Notes: generated from the letters alone by a model not told the origin. Counted from the first letter of the stretch, positions 37,438-50,609 are shown. The stretch: DNA of 64,000 nucleotides from Populus alba (GCF_005239225.2 NC_133287.1:5499493-5563492), one strand, 5' to 3'. Program-made: numbers and translations.

Positions 37438-38175
37438 CTACTCCTTTCTGCTAATACTATCCCTTCTCTTTCCCCATTGCCTTAGCTGAATTTGGAGCAT
37501 GCTAGTTGCAGCTAAGAAGTCCACACACTGCAATGGACTTAAAACATCCAAAACTCCCTTCAAAGTCCTCAGCCTAACACAGTCTGCTGCTTTCATAACC
37601 TTCTCTAGTCCCGCCATCAGTCCCTTCATTGCCACCTCCACCAACTCGTCGAACTGATCCATTGTTTCGCTATCCATGACCCGGCCTGTCAACCTCGCCA
37701 ACTCAAACATCTTCCTGCCTGCCATAGCTACCTGTTGCCTCTCCATTTCCCTCTCCACCTTCTCTTCCTCTAACCTTATCTTCACCCTCAGCTCCTCAAT
37801 CTTTCTCAGCTGTTCCTGTGTCAGCTCGGCAAGACTCGACCCAGGAACCCGATTTATTCTCGTTGAATCAATGAGTTTAAATATGGTTGAAGGTTTCCAT
37901 CCAGTAAACCATGAATATGCGTTCTCTAAAGGGCTACCCCAAATTGGACAAAAGAATGCAAGCACATCTTCATGGGCTAAAGACCATTTGATAGTGAAAT
38001 AGTCTTTGTAATGCTGTGTCACTTTTGACACCAAAGTTTGTAGCTCTCGCTGATCACAGACGGTATTAATAACTCTCTGTTTTGATGCCCTCAGTAGCAG
38101 TTGTAGATGCTCATCCAGTTGACATGCCCACTTCTCAAAGAACTCAGAGAATCTCTCACAGACTTTGCCTTTCAT
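37438..38175 (-). CDS. DOG1-like protein (DOG1 domain), intronless
   Basis: One open frame of 245 residues from the ATG at 38175 to the TAG at 37438-37440. The DOG1 domain, shared with the C-terminal part of TGA bZIP factors but without a bZIP, fills the protein. Visible elements are FSEFFEKWACQLDEHLQLLL (9-28), HYKDYFTIKW (55-64), WFTGWKPSTIFKLI (89-102), a charged coiled-coil-like stretch LTQEQLRKIEELRVKIRLEE (118-137), and a final helical part ending SPLQCVDFLAATSMLQIQLR. Arabidopsis DOG1 controls seed dormancy and its paralogues DOGL1-4 are less well known. Position beside an MRH1/MDIS1-type kinase mirrors both DOG1 (At5g45830) and DOGL4 (At4g18650). Single-exon structure and size fit the DOGL type. 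Which paralogue it is cannot be settled from sequence alone. Confidence 0.9.
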   Translation of the reverse strand: MKGKVCERFSEFFEKWACQLDEHLQLLLRASKQRVINTVCDQRELQTLVSKVTQHYKDYFTIKWSLAHEDVLAFFCPIWGSPLENAYSWFTGWKPSTIFKLIDSTRINRVPGSSLAELTQEQLRKIEELRVKIRLEEEKVEREMERQQVAMAGRKMFELARLTGRVMDSETMDQFDELVEVAMKGLMAGLEKVMKAADCVRLRTLKGVLDVLSPLQCVDFLAATSMLQIQLRQWGKRRDSISRKE

Positions 38176-38887
38176 TTTTGTTTTCTTTGTGCTAACACAC
38201 AGAATTAATACGATAAGTGAAAGGTTGAAGTTGATTCAATGACAGAGAGATATGTGTTGGTGCTATACACATACACACACACACACATATAAAGAGGGTG
38301 GGATGCTTGTGCATGACTTACACCTTGCTAGGGAGCTTGAAGGGTTAAGTGACCCTTTGCATAAAAAGAGAGGGTCAAGAGTCTAACAGAGAACATTTAC
38401 TTGGTTTCTTCTAATTCGACCTGTGTTGATGAGTCATTGAAGCACCGTACCACCTGGTCTTTTATGTTTCTTATTTTGAAAAACGTGTCAACATTTGACT
38501 GTGTATAGGGTTCAACGTGGAACCCTATACGGGGGTTGCATACTCTGTTTCCATCTTTGCCAGGTCTTTGTATCGGTCCAGTCCAACCATTTCATCTCTT
38601 CTAAAATGAGAGTTTGATGAAACAATTGCAATTAAGCTAGAGATTGCTCGATTATGTATAGGTTATGGTTTCTTCTTTTATTAGCCTACCTGTTTGTTGC
38701 AGCGCCTTTTTTTGTAATATTTGAATACCTTAATTTATTAATGAAATTTATTCTATCATAATCAATTTACTTGTAAGAGAATTTTTGGTATTCAAATACT
38801 AGTATTAATATATCTAATTTTGAGATTATGAACTTGAAAAAAACTATATATCCAATTTTAGGTCTTGATAACTCGTACCCAGAATTC
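38176..38887. promoter_or_regulatory. Upstream region of the DOG1-like gene
   Basis: This holds the presumed promoter, read on the minus strand, with an (AC)n tract at about 38269-38287. I cannot point to a specific element with confidence. Confidence 0.3.
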
Positions 38888-40195
38888 TACCATTAGCTTG
38901 ACATCTCTGTAAGGTTTCATAATTTTTGCTGTACTTTCTTTTATGGAACTTGGGATTTAGGACTTAAGCATTTGATTCCAACATATTACTGAGCTGTTCA
39001 AGCCTCTAAGATTATAATCGAATACTGCAATTAGCCTGTTTTTACTGATGGAATATGAATTTGGCCATGACGGGCGGGGACTGTTTGGATTTTAGTGTTG
39101 GTAGGCTATCTTACATATTCTCAAACAAAGTGGCGAACAGTGAAGAAATTAGAGTCAATATGTTCCCAATCATGATGTTAAAGGATTTGTGGAAATAAAT
39201 GATTTTGATATCCACAAACTTGTTGACTACATATAGTACTTGTTTGTAGAGATCTACAGCTATTGGGAAAACTGTATCTCTGATCTATATTCACAAACTG
39301 TATCTCTTTACTCCCTTGTATCGCTTTGTTAAGCCAGATAGTGAGTACAAAACACTCTCCAAACTTGGTTTGTTTGTTTTTAAAATTTGTGCTTGTGAGA
39401 CAAATCTGATGCCTTTTGCACTGAGCAGGATCACCTGAGCAAAATGCAGAGATCCTTGCCAATTTTGGACGTCGCCGACTACTTGAGAAGATCTCAACCG
39501 ATTATTCCTCATCCGACCACGCGAAATATTGGGACCTTCCCTGCAATACCAGAAGCAAAAGAAGAGTCGCTCAATCCCCTGTGACATTGGATTCACCTGT
39601 TAATCCTCCAACAATAGGGGCTAAGTCTTCAAGTCATTCTGCTGAAAAGCAATTTTAAGGAACAACCTCCAAGCAATGGAACTTCCAGAAATACATGGAT
39701 GTATGTCCTAATTATTCCAATCGAGGGTGTCTTGATCATTGTTGTAGGAGGCTTGCTGTTTACTTGCCGGAAACAAGGAGTGACAACCATAGGTCCTCGG
39801 AAGACTGGTCTATGTGGACTGTTGCAGAAAGCATTTGTTAAAGGTGATATCTAGTGTGTAAATAAAGAAATAGTTTTATGATATGAACAACCTGATTAAC
39901 AGCATAAGTTATGTGATTTGACCAGCCTGATTGATTTAAGTGGTGGATCGACTGTGGATTTTTTTCTCACCCGCATGAATGTTACTGTAGGATTGTAGCA
40001 CATGTTTGGATGTCTGAGGAATAAGAGGTCTAGTATATTCAAGCTGTGCAGATTGTAAGAGCCTCTACTTTTGGAGGCATACCTAAACAAAATGAGCTAG
40101 GAACGTGGAGCCTTATTTCATCAACATGTGAATTTATTTAATCACATTGTTTATTTTGGTTGAAATCTTATTCGACTTTATTATTTAATTACTAA
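38888..40195 (+). pseudogene. Truncated duplicate of part of the LRR-kinase gene
   Basis: 38888 to about 39105 matches exon 3 end and intron 3 of the MRH1-like gene (29815-30035; shared TTGACATCTCTGTAAGGTTT-type and CATTTGATTCCAACATAT text). 39330 to about 39860 matches 31375-31950, including GATCCTTGCCAATTTTG, CTAATCCTCCAACAATAGG-like text and TAGGTCCT.GGAAGACTGGTCTA at the juxtamembrane exon. 39930-40195 matches 32125-32385. Exons 4-5 and the whole kinase are missing. The copy is non-coding and stops where the copia element begins. Confidence 0.85.
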
Positions 40196-41960
40196 GAGTT
40201 CCTGGAAAGTAAGTTGATTTTTGGAAATTAGTTGAACCGATCGACTAGTAGGAGACAGATCAACCGGTTATGACTGAGTAATTGATTGAATTAAATAAAT
40301 ATGTCGACCCATTTAGTCGGCAGAATACAATTCTTGTTCAAATTAGGATTTTTTTGTATTAGTTTAATTCCTTAATTATTTAGGATTCTATGTCTATAAA
40401 AAGGCTTATAATTCATCATTTTTAAGTAGTACAAAAGGAGAGAAAATAACTAAGAGATCTTAGAGAGAAACACTTAATAAAAGTATACATTCCTCTTAAT
40501 TTTCTTCTTGTTCTTAAGTTTTTGACTTTGCATTACTGATTTTGATCTTATACCACACATATCTTTCTTTCAACAAGTAGTATCAAAACTTAGGTTTGAT
40601 TATTTAACATGGCCATTCAAACTTCTCACTTCAATGTCTTAAGTTGACAAATGACAACTATAAAACTTGGTGTATTCGAGTAAAAGCTTGGCTAGGTTTC
40701 TAAGATGTATGGGAGACTTGAAAAGGGCTTTAAGAAGCCTATACGTTGACTTCATTGCAAAGGGAGGTCGTGCAAAAGGCACGATGAAGAATCAATAAGC
40801 ACTGACAATCATCAATCAATGTTTGGATGACGTCACTTTTGAGATAGTGGTCAATGCAACCACTACCAAGCAAGCATAAAAAGTTTTGCAAAAATTAAAC
40901 CAATGAACTAACAATATGAGAAAGGTACATCTATAAAAGCTACATGGTGACTTTGAAAAGTTACATATGCTTGAATCGGAGAACATTCGAGAATACTTTG
41001 CAATAGTATTGGCCATACACAATCAAATGAAGAGAAATGGAGAGAAGATGAAAAAGACACATGTGGTAGAGAATATCCTATGTTCGCTGCAAAAGAAGTT
41101 CCATTATATGGTGGTCGTGATAGAGAAGTCACAAAATATGGATGTTCTTTCAATCTAAGGTCTTATAGAAAAATTACAAGCCCATGAGGAAATAGTCAAT
41201 GAGATTCAAGAGGAAACATGTGCACAAACACTTTTTTCAAAGCAAGATGGTTCTAGATATTTATAAAGGGGTAGAGGGTATGTAAAAGGAAAAGAAAGAT
41301 GAGGAAGGGGCAAATTTGAAAGAGGAGATTGTGGCAGCCTCAACAAGTCAATCAGTCGACCGTTTGAAGCAAACCGATCGACCGATTACACTAACAATGA
41401 CAATCTAAAATTCAGGTTTGATAAATCAAAAGTTAAATGCTATAATTGTCAAAAATTAGGTCATTATGCTAGGGATTGTTGGAGTCCATATAATAGGGTT
41501 AAGGAGAATGCAAATCTAGTGATAAAAGATGAGAAGAAAACCATCTTATTACTAGTGCATGATGAGGTAATACAAGATAAAAAGAACATGTGGTATCTAG
41601 ACAATGGAGCCAGCAACCATATGTGTGGAGACAAAGAATAGAATGTTCTTATTAAATAGTACACTAGTAAAAGAGGTATGAGATTAAGATGAAAAATCGT
41701 ACTTTAGCATTACTTGATTCTAAAGGAGCTATGATTACAAATGTATCCACGACAAAGAATAGAATGTTCTTGTTAAATATAGAGACGAATGTACCTAAAT
41801 GCCTAAATGCATGTGTGAAGAATGAGATTTGGTTTTGGCATATAAAACTTGGGCATGTAAACTTTAATAGCTTGAAGATGATGGCACAAAATATATTTTT
41901 TTCTCATCTTAAATGTATTTTTGTTTATTTATCATTGTTTTTAGAGAAACTTTAAACCTG
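40196..41960 (+). mobile_element. Truncated Ty1/copia retrotransposon (LTR-like leader, gag, start of pol)
   Basis: An LTR-like leader has TATAAAAAGGCTTATAA (about 40396) and a worn Met-tRNA primer site (AGTATCAAAACTT, about 40579). Gag from the ATG at 40609 is broken by stops but recognisable: a VLAIHNQMKRNGEKM block near 41010 and the CCHC zinc knuckle CYNCQKLGHYARDC at 41439-41480. The protease motif reads LDNGASNHM near 41597, where copia normally has D-T-G-A. A GAG-pre-integrase piece, WFWHIKLGHVNFNSLKMM, lies near 41830. Integrase core, RT, RNase H and a 3' LTR are absent. A 27-bp text starting GACAAAGAATAGAATG occurs at about 41632 and again at about 41751. Confidence 0.85.
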
Positions 41961-43273
41961 AGTATATGGTTTGTGATATATTTTGAATATTACCGATTGC
42001 TAAACAACTCAAGCCACCAAGTGTGCTATATAGGTAGCTATAAGGATGTTGTGCAAAAAAATAGTTGATTTAAACATGGTTATGGAAGGACAAGTCTTAA
42101 ATATTTGAAATAAAATTGATTTCATTCACTCATATGAAGTAATATTATACATGGCAGAATAAAAGTAAAAGAGAGAATTTCATAGGTCTAAAAACATTTT
42201 AAAACAAAAAAATTTATATACAAGCACATAAAAAGCAACATGGAATTGAAGACCCACCTTGATGGAGCAGGACACTAGTGGATACAATTGCATAGTTTTT
42301 TTAGCCGCAAAAGAGGAATCCAAAATAGAAAAAGACATATATTTTATCAAAAATAGTAAAACAGGAAGTGAGAGATTTTACCATTGGCAAGTAAGAGATA
42401 AGAAGAAGTTGGGCATACCTTTGATTTTTCTCTTCCTTTTTGTGAAGAACAGCCACAACAGCTTCCATTATTTTTTCATTTTTTGTGATTAATGAAAGGG
42501 GAGAGAAGATGAGCTAGGGCCAGGTAAGAACTGAGTATATTAAGATATGTTTGGCATTAGTTGAAAAGTATAAGGGTATTTTTGTTCCAAAAAATTCATT
42601 AAAGATTAAAAAAAAAAAAAAAAGAAAAAGGGCGAAGCATGTTTCCTTGAGAGTTGGGAAATTTGGATCTAAAGCTTTATCATGAAAAATAAAAAAAAAA
42701 TACATTTTTTTCCTTTTTCTAATATGTATAGTATTATATTTGAACACAAACTCCCTCATTTTTTTTTTTACTAATAAAATATTAATCTAGTAATTAAGGT
42801 ATTGTTATATTTCTGCAAGAATGAGAATACAAGTTTAATTTCCTAAAAAAACACATTTATTAGAAGGGAAAGTCACGAACACTGAACAAGACTATTCTTA
42901 TTCTTTAAAAAAAAATATAAGGATATTCAAATAAAAAAAAAAAACTCCCTTCATTTTTCATGTTATTACTTTGTGAAAAACTTTCTTTGTAGTGAGTTTT
43001 ATCCGAATTATTTATTCTAAATGGACTAACTTTTAATTTTAATTATAAAATATTTTATAATTTTGAAATTTCTATTTTAGTAAAGTATTTAACGTTTACC
43101 AATTTGGTATATTTTTTAAAAATCAACATTTATTTATTTTATTTTATTTCTCAATGTAAACCCTGACCGTATGATGCTGATGTCGCCCACTAGGATGATA
43201 GAAATGGTGGGATTCAAGAATATTGTAGAAAATATATGTGTGGCCCAACCATGACCAAAATTCGTTTGATGTG

Positions 43274-43305
<32 letters not shown>

Positions 43306-44361
43306 GTCAAAAGCGATGGAAGACCCTTGTGGTCTCTAAGGTCAATTCATAGATTCACTTTGTTCTGCAGAATAGATCCGTGGGCCTCTTTTAACTACGT
43401 ACCACTGCTCTCCCTGTCTTATTTAGCTGGAATTCCGTCGCTCAAAAAAATAATATAAAATATAATGAACAAACAATTATAAATTTAAAAATCACTTTCA
43501 CTTTCAATTAAAAGAAAAATGACTTAAGCTTTTAAATTTTTAGATTAAACTTATTACTTCTAATAAAATTAAATATAAAATTATATAAAATTTTAAGTTC
43601 AAAAAAAATTTAATTAAAAAAAAAATTGCTTAAACTTTTAATGTGAAATGATTTTTTTTAAAAAAAATAACATAAATATCTGAATCAACAAGCACCTTCA
43701 ATTAATCTTATCAGTTTTAAAATTAACAATTATATAATTTTTTAGCAAAAAAAACTCAAATTTATCTTTATTAAAAATAAATTTAAAATATAATCAATTA
43801 AACTAACCTTGTAAAATAATTTTTTAAAACTAAGCATGACTGCATCTGTGGTTATTATAGATTTAAGAGAGCCAGTTGGTGGCAAGGCAGCCACATGGTC
43901 AAGCCCTCATGCTTTCATGAAGCCGCAAGAAATGATAATTGGAAGCCTTGCGGTCCCAGCACCCACCCACCACAGATTCTTTTGGAACGGCCCTTGGTGT
44001 GATTGAATTTGAAGCTAAAATATTTAGATGGATCAGAGCCGTCCTTCGAAATCTTGTAATTTGCAATGTAGAAAGACTTATCATTAAGAACTAAAAGAAA
44101 CTGCCATGCAGGAGTGTGTATAATCATTACTCAAAATGAAGAAAGAAGAACGCAGTACAGATCGTGAAAGTCAATATAATTGACTCCATGACCCTCCGAC
44201 CTCCAAGACTACATGATCCTAGACGAATCACAGATGTTTCTTTAGGTGGATTTTCCCTAAGCTGAACCATATGTTTGGCATGTGGCATTTGTAGTCTGGC
44301 TGTCATTGTTGTGAGTCAAGAGCTACCAGACTAGCCATACCTTACACCTTCCAACTTCATT

Positions 44362-44401
<40 letters not shown>

Positions 44402-46783
44402 AGAAAAAAACAGAGTTGAAAACATAAATTACAGATGCTGTTCTGCTTGGCAATGTTTAGAAATTAGGCAGAGCCAGAAATTGACGCACCATTAACTCTG
44501 AAGCCATCAACAAACCCAGCTAGCTACGTTGTTGAATTGCCTCTGTTTTTTCTTAGGAAAAAAACTTCTAATTTCCATCACTACACACAATAGGTTTTGT
44601 CCAGAACCAGAAGCAAATGCATACACTGTTCAGATCCATGTGAAGTTCCACCGACTGACATGGTTGCATAATCAGTGTGAAGAATGGTGGGTGCAAAATG
44701 GAATTCCATCGTAGCGGATATGAACTAGAAAATACCCAGGCACGCAATGCATTGTGACCACAAATAAAGCCTGCATGACTCAGAAATTTGTCCGTGCACG
44801 AGGTACACTGTCCATCTATGTACTAACAAAAACACGTGCCCTGTTTTTCACCCGGAAGAGGATAAGGATTCAGAAACCGTGACACACAATATTTGGCGTA
44901 GACCCAAAGGAACAAGAGCATGCATCATCCCAGCGACACATACCACTCAATTTAATCAAGTGAAATTGTAAATGGCTCCAGTTATCCTCACGTTAGAAAT
45001 GATTTTTCAGCATTTTTTGGATGGGAGGAGGGGTACGTATGAAAAAAGAAAGGCATTAAATGTTGAAAATGCAAGTTTGTGACTTTGAGAAGGAACAAAA
45101 ACACAGAGTTTAGCTCCAGCACAATTTCATGACTAATGATGCACGCAAAAAGCAAAGCAGTATTAGAAGAAAAAACAAGAATGAGGTTAGAGAGTGAAAC
45201 AAATTCATGATAAATTCACTAAATTCTTTACCGGATAAAACCTTGATGGTTCAAGATATGTAAACTTCAATCCATTCAAGGCATATGGCATGCAGCGAAA
45301 ATCTCCAACTCCTAGACGTAGTAATCAATAGAGGAAAATATAAATGATTTTTTTAACTGTGTATCATCTCTTCTCTGTTTCTCAATCACTCAACTGAAAA
45401 GACACCTTAGAATGGAAACAAAGCTCGATTTGGATGAGCAAACTGGCACCAGACAGCTGATTGGGCCAGCACCACCAAGGCCATCAGAATGAGTGTACAG
45501 AATTTGTATTGACAGAAGCAATGCGCTATTATTGGAACAAGATCTATTATGGCATGCATGCATTTCAGCAATATGCAATTGACAGACAAATAAAGAATAT
45601 GACATACAACATTATCAGTGAATGGATGCCAACATTTATTATCCTCGCACCAATTTTAAATGCTTGAAACTAACTTCACACTTACTATTATTGCAGAACT
45701 TGAGAAATCAGGGAGATGTATCACAAAGAAGCTCAACTAGGTTGTGCCCTATCCACCAACTACAGGGAAATCAAAAGGTTACCACAAACCAATACCAGGC
45801 ACAACTGTAACCTTTTCCATTAAAATCATTTCAAACCAAAACTCCTACCCATTAATCACCTTATATTTTGTAAACACTTTCCTCACTGAACCGAGAACCT
45901 GTATTCTCAGTTTTGAGTCCTTGCTTCTATATAACTGAGCAACTCCAGCACAGTGGGGTTCTTAATTTTTACAATTCCTAATCCCACTTTCAACATGAAT
46001 TTTCTCCAATGATGAACTGCATCTACACAGTGGAACTCGTAGTATTCATTTACTCCACATAAAGTTCTAGTTATTATTTGTGATTTAAATACAGCCCCAT
46101 ATAAATGAGAAACAGCTCTCTTGCTCGTACATGGCGCCCTTCAGATGAGTTATGTTAAGGAATCAACTGAACCATTAACTATCAACTATATTTTTTTCAA
46201 TTAAAATTGCTATTGCTATTATTGACATCTTACTATGAAGAGAGTTCCCTAATATCTTCACCAATCATATTTGCAACTAATATATAGACTCTCCAACCTG
46301 CATACTGTAAATTATCCAAGCAAATGCTGTATAACCAGGAGCAGAGGGCATATCCCTACCCAAGATTGGACTGCACACAAGATACAATCAAGAAATTTAA
46401 ATGATTCACTTCCATTTTTTTATTTTCTTCTTCATAATGAAATCATGAACCTTGTATTTGCAACACTCCGTACCACAATCGGCAGGAATGAGCAGACGAG
46501 AGCAACTTCATTCACATTTACAACATAAGTTAACAGAACACACAAGTCACCACTAAATTGCCAAGACCACCAGAAATAAGCATGTCATTCTCTTCAATTA
46601 ATCTACTTTTTTTCTCGGCAGAAGAAAAGAACAGACAACATATGTTTTAGCATCTAATTTCCTAATGACACAGCAGAACATCAAAGAAATTTAAAAGCCC
46701 CAAAAAACAAAATATAGCATGCAAAAACTTATTGACGCAAACGGAAAGAGTAAAGCATACCCTTTTCCTTTCTCTCTTTTTCT
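41961..46783. other. Intergenic DNA downstream of CIPK
   Basis: No gene is supportable in 4.8 kb. It holds A/T homopolymer runs, an (ATTT)n microsatellite at 43275-43305 and a (TA)n(GA)n tract at 44361-44401. From about 43.85 to 46.75 kb the sequence is less AT-biased and could include a CIPK 3' UTR or a non-coding transcript, but the open frames there are short and unrecognisable. Confidence 0.5.
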
Positions 46784-48358
46784 CTATTCAGAATCCGAAG
46801 GTAAATGTGAAGAAAGGATAGGAAAAGGATCAATAGGTAATTGTGTAGAATCGGTAGGAAAAGGATTAATAGGTAATTGTGTAGAATCGGTAGGAAAAGG
46901 ATCAACGGGTAATTGTAAAGAGTCAGTAGGAAAAGGATCGATGGTGAATTGTGGAGATCCCGATGGCACAGGAGCAGTGGTAGTGACATTAGCAGCAGCC
47001 TCGGATTCCTCCTGCATCAACTTCTGCAATCCAGGTTTCAATTCCTTATTACAAAACTCCTCGTACTCTCCTCTATCCCCTCCTTTCTTTTTAACCTCCA
47101 CCACAACCAATTTCGGTGTCAACTCAAATATCTCAGCTGCAATTGTTAATGGACCTCTCACACCTTCTCTAGACCCTTCCAAACTCACTCTACAATCCTT
47201 TTTCCTCACTGTAAAGCTAACAACTTTGGCAATCTCCTCCAGTTTAGATATAATCTTCGACACAGGGGCCCCCGAAACAAACCTTGCTCCCTCTCCACCT
47301 TCCTCAAACAACCCAGATAAATCAAATCCAGGCGAAAACGATATAATGTCAAAAGCATTCAAACTTGCAGGTCTAGGCAAAGAGGTGACCCTTCTTCTAG
47401 TTTCGAATTCCGATTCCGATTCAGATAATGATTGATCAGAAGATGAACCCACATCTTCCTCCTCTTCAACACTGCAAACTTTATCATCTTCGATATAAAA
47501 TTTAATATTCTTAAACCCCTTTTTGAACCACCTGTTCTCCATAATCTCAGGGATTGTAATTCTTGTAACAGGGTTAGTATCTAGAAGTTTATGAAGAAGC
47601 CTGACTAGCTCAGAAGAGAACCATCTAGGACATCTAAACTCCCCCTTGTAAATCTTTTTATACATAACCATGACATTTTGATCATGAAATGGTAAGTAAC
47701 CAGCCATTAACACAAACAGAACAATCCCACAAGACCAGATATCAACCTTAGCAGCATCATACCCTTTTCTTGCAAGAACTTCAGGAGCAACATAAGCCGG
47801 TGTCCCACAAAAAGTATGGAACAAACCATCTTGTCTAATCTGATCAGACACTGCGCTCAATCCAAAATCGGAGACTTTCAGGTTACCATTCTCATCAAGC
47901 AACAAGTTCTCCGGCTTCAAATCGCGATGAAAAACACCTCTGGCATGACAAAAGGAAACGGCTGAAATCAATTGCTGGAAATATTTCCTGGCAACCTCTT
48001 CTTTTAACCTGCCTTTAGCAACCTTATTGAACAACTCACCACCACGAACATATTCCATGACAAAGTAAATCTTGGCTTTCGTAGCCATGACTTCAAAAAG
48101 CTGGACAATATAGGGGTGGCGAACAAGGCGAAGAATGGAGATTTCACGTTTGATATGGGCAATTAGACCACCCTTGAGGACTTTTTCTTTGTCAATGACT
48201 TTGATGGCAACACTTTCGTTGGTTTTAATGTTTCTAGCATGGTATACCTTAGCAAAAGTACCATGTCCAAGAAGTTTGCCGATCTCGTACCGACCCAGAA
48301 GAGGGCTTTGGCTCTGGCTATTATTGCTCTTGTCTCCTAATTTTTTGTTGGTTGCCAT
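46784..48358 (-). CDS. CIPK12: CBL-interacting protein kinase (CIPK12/CIPK19 type), intronless
   Basis: A single frame of 524 residues with the start at 48358. CIPKs (SnRK3) are Ser/Thr kinases activated by calcium-loaded CBL proteins. The kinase domain (about 24-278) is complete: GHGTFAKVY loop, VAIK lysine 53, HRDLKPEN with Asp146, DFG 164-166, activation loop ending APE at 191-193. The regulatory half has the CBL-binding NAF motif, [19 protein letters not shown] from residue 334, then a PPI-type segment [19 protein letters not shown] and a KA1-like end. Residues 470-517 form four 12-residue repeats of the type [13 protein letters not shown] do not recall such a tail in other CIPKs. Lack of introns fits the intronless CIPK clade. 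Neighbour order matches Arabidopsis CIPK12 (At4g18700) or CIPK19/20 (At5g45810/45820). Confidence 0.95.
   Translation of the reverse strand: MATNKKLGDKSNNSQSQSPLLGRYEIGKLLGHGTFAKVYHARNIKTNESVAIKVIDKEKVLKGGLIAHIKREISILRLVRHPYIVQLFEVMATKAKIYFVMEYVRGGELFNKVAKGRLKEEVARKYFQQLISAVSFCHARGVFHRDLKPENLLLDENGNLKVSDFGLSAVSDQIRQDGLFHTFCGTPAYVAPEVLARKGYDAAKVDIWSCGIVLFVLMAGYLPFHDQNVMVMYKKIYKGEFRCPRWFSSELVRLLHKLLDTNPVTRITIPEIMENRWFKKGFKNIKFYIEDDKVCSVEEEEDVGSSSDQSLSESESEFETRRRVTSLPRPASLNAFDIISFSPGFDLSGLFEEGGEGARFVSGAPVSKIISKLEEIAKVVSFTVRKKDCRVSLEGSREGVRGPLTIAAEIFELTPKLVVVEVKKKGGDRGEYEEFCNKELKPGLQKLMQEESEAAANVTTTAPVPSGSPQFTIDPFPTDSLQLPVDPFPTDSTQLPINPFPTDSTQLPIDPFPILSSHLPSDSE
46808..46951 (-). repeat. Four 36-bp tandem repeats encoding the CIPK C-terminal tail
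   Basis: Four consecutive in-frame 36-bp units encode [36 protein letters not shown] and [12 protein letters not shown]. On the plus strand they read as repeated GGTAATTGTGTAGAATCGGT-like text. Nucleotide similarity between the middle units is high, pointing to recent slippage. Confidence 0.93.
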
Positions 48359-48407
48359 AGAAATTGATGTGCTGAGATGAGATGAAAGAATGAATGAATT
48401 TAGGTTT

Positions 48408-48445
<38 letters not shown>
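48359..48445 (-). promoter_or_regulatory. CIPK 5' leader with a (GA)n tract
   Basis: Immediately upstream of the CIPK ATG, 48410-48442 is a (CT)n run on +, that is (AG)n on the sense strand. Such tracts are common in plant 5' UTRs and core promoters. The transcription start is not determined. Confidence 0.4.
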
Positions 48446-48446
<1 letters not shown>

Positions 48447-50609
48447 CTGAAAGAAAGAAAGACAGAAAGAGGTAACCTAGAAAAGAGGAGGAGGCATTTG
48501 CATTTTGGTCACTCTCTCTCACTCTAATAATAAAGAATAACAATAACAGAATAAATTATTTTGTTTTTTATCATATTATTATTTCTTCTTGAATTGTTCC
48601 AAATATATGTTGTGCTGAATTGCATAAATGTTTTTTTATTATTATTCAATATAATATTTGGATCAATTTACACACTTCAACTAATTTTTACAAATTCTAA
48701 GTCTCTAATAACTATTAATATTAATAAACTTGAAACTATATCACTGAATTACCTATTAAATAGTTTAATTACATAAATGTTATTCCTATTATATTGATGT
48801 ATTCCCCGTTATCTTTGTCTTGGAATCGATGAGTTATATCCCCATTATTTTTATTTTTTTATAACGTTACTTCTTTTCAATATATTAACATGCATTTACC
48901 ACTCCTTAAAAAAAAAAATTAATAAGACAAGTGCATTTTATTTCTCTCGAGTATCCCGATAACCTGTTATGAGATTAGAAAGTTGAAAATAAACAATGGA
49001 TTTGATTAATGAAACGACTCTTCGATAAGAGAGAGAGAGATTTGCTCGTATTTTAAACAAAGTTTTTTAAATTTAAATTATTTTTTTATATTTTTACATC
49101 ATTTCAATACAATAATATTAAAAATTAATTTAAAAAAATATTTTTTTAATATATTTATAAATAAAAAAATCTTAAAAATAACTGTTATTATTAACATTGA
49201 AAGGAAAAGATTATCTTTTATAAAAAGATTCAAATAATCAAAAACAGCTTGTTTCCGACTAACTCAAACCTTAATTTTTTGTGTGGTCACCACGTGCTGT
49301 TGCTTGCGAGTTTTCATGGACCACACGTAGCTAATTCTTTTCTCATTTTCTCTCCCACGCCACCACAACTAGCTTAAGACATTTCTCTTTACCGTAGATG
49401 GTGATCAAGATTGATCAGCGGTTTGAAGGGCTGGATTACGTGGCAAGGAGTGGACTTTATGGTGCTGCTGCTCTCTTGGGGAAAATAGTCGGTTACGTCA
49501 TGGGGATCCCCTGAGGCGGAAGTACGTGGTGCTGACTGCTGATGATAAGCGAGATTATAAGTCAACTTCATGGTCGGTGATCGTCTCACCTACACGTATC
49601 AGAAAATTTTAAAAAATGTTGACCAGTCTTTTTAGTTATAAAGAAGTGCATAGAAACAATTAAAATCTGAAAGAAATATGCTGACATGCGAATAAATTAT
49701 TTACTTTCTTACTTACTATTTTTTGAGATTATTATATTTTGGTTTTATGGTTGCTCATTGACTTTTTCATAATTATTAGATGATTTGTAGTTCAACTGTA
49801 TTTTAAAAAAAAATAGCTTTAAATTATTATTTTTATTTATTTTAGATATTTTAATGTATTAAAAATATTTATATATATATATATGTGTATATTATTTTGA
49901 TGAATTTTTAAGAAAAAAAACACTTTAAAAAGATCTCAAATATACACTTAATTTTATTTTGCCACCTATCACCATAATTGATGTAGATAATTTATTATTT
50001 ATTTATTATTTGTATTTTAAAATCAAATTTCAATTTATAATTTGGTGTGATGATCATTAGAGTTAACACTTAAATTGATAAGAAGTTCTTATTTCTATGT
50101 AAGATAGCCAAAAGTCAAAATAGTTGAAGAAAAATCTCATACAATATTTTTAAATTTCTGACGATAGTATTACATCCTATTGTTTCAATCTAGTTCAACA
50201 TGCATGCGTGTAACACTTTATAAGATATGGATAAGAAGATATATATATATATATATATAACATCATATAAATTGTATTTACTTACAATTGAATGAATCGG
50301 ATACCTAAGATGTTATATTGTTTTGATAATTATTGTGATGATTATGAATGTGCACACGGTCATAATTTTATTTCTTCTCTTTTGAAGTTCAGTTCATTAT
50401 CCATATTTTCTCTTTTGTTATATACTAATTGATTTGCTCTCATGGCAAACCATGTTTTCAAAAATATAAAAAAAAAATTATAAAAAATGGGGAGGTTTTT
50501 TTGCAATTTATAAATCTAAGCAAAAATATAAATTTTTAAATCTCTTATCTTGAATCTTTAGCCCACATGAGTTTCCAATAAAATACATAAGAGAACCTTC
50601 ATGACTGTT

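Noticed and set aside
44292..44333. Hairpin TAGTCTGG...CCAGACTA as a possible microRNA precursor or terminator
   Set aside because: The stem is only 8 bp with a 26-base loop, expected by chance, and no known plant microRNA sequence is present.
46719..47435. A 238-codon plus-strand open frame
   Set aside because: It is antisense to the CIPK C-terminal half. Its apparent [12 protein letters not shown] repeats are the reverse reading of the 36-bp CIPK tail repeats, and the CIPK frame has clear domains.
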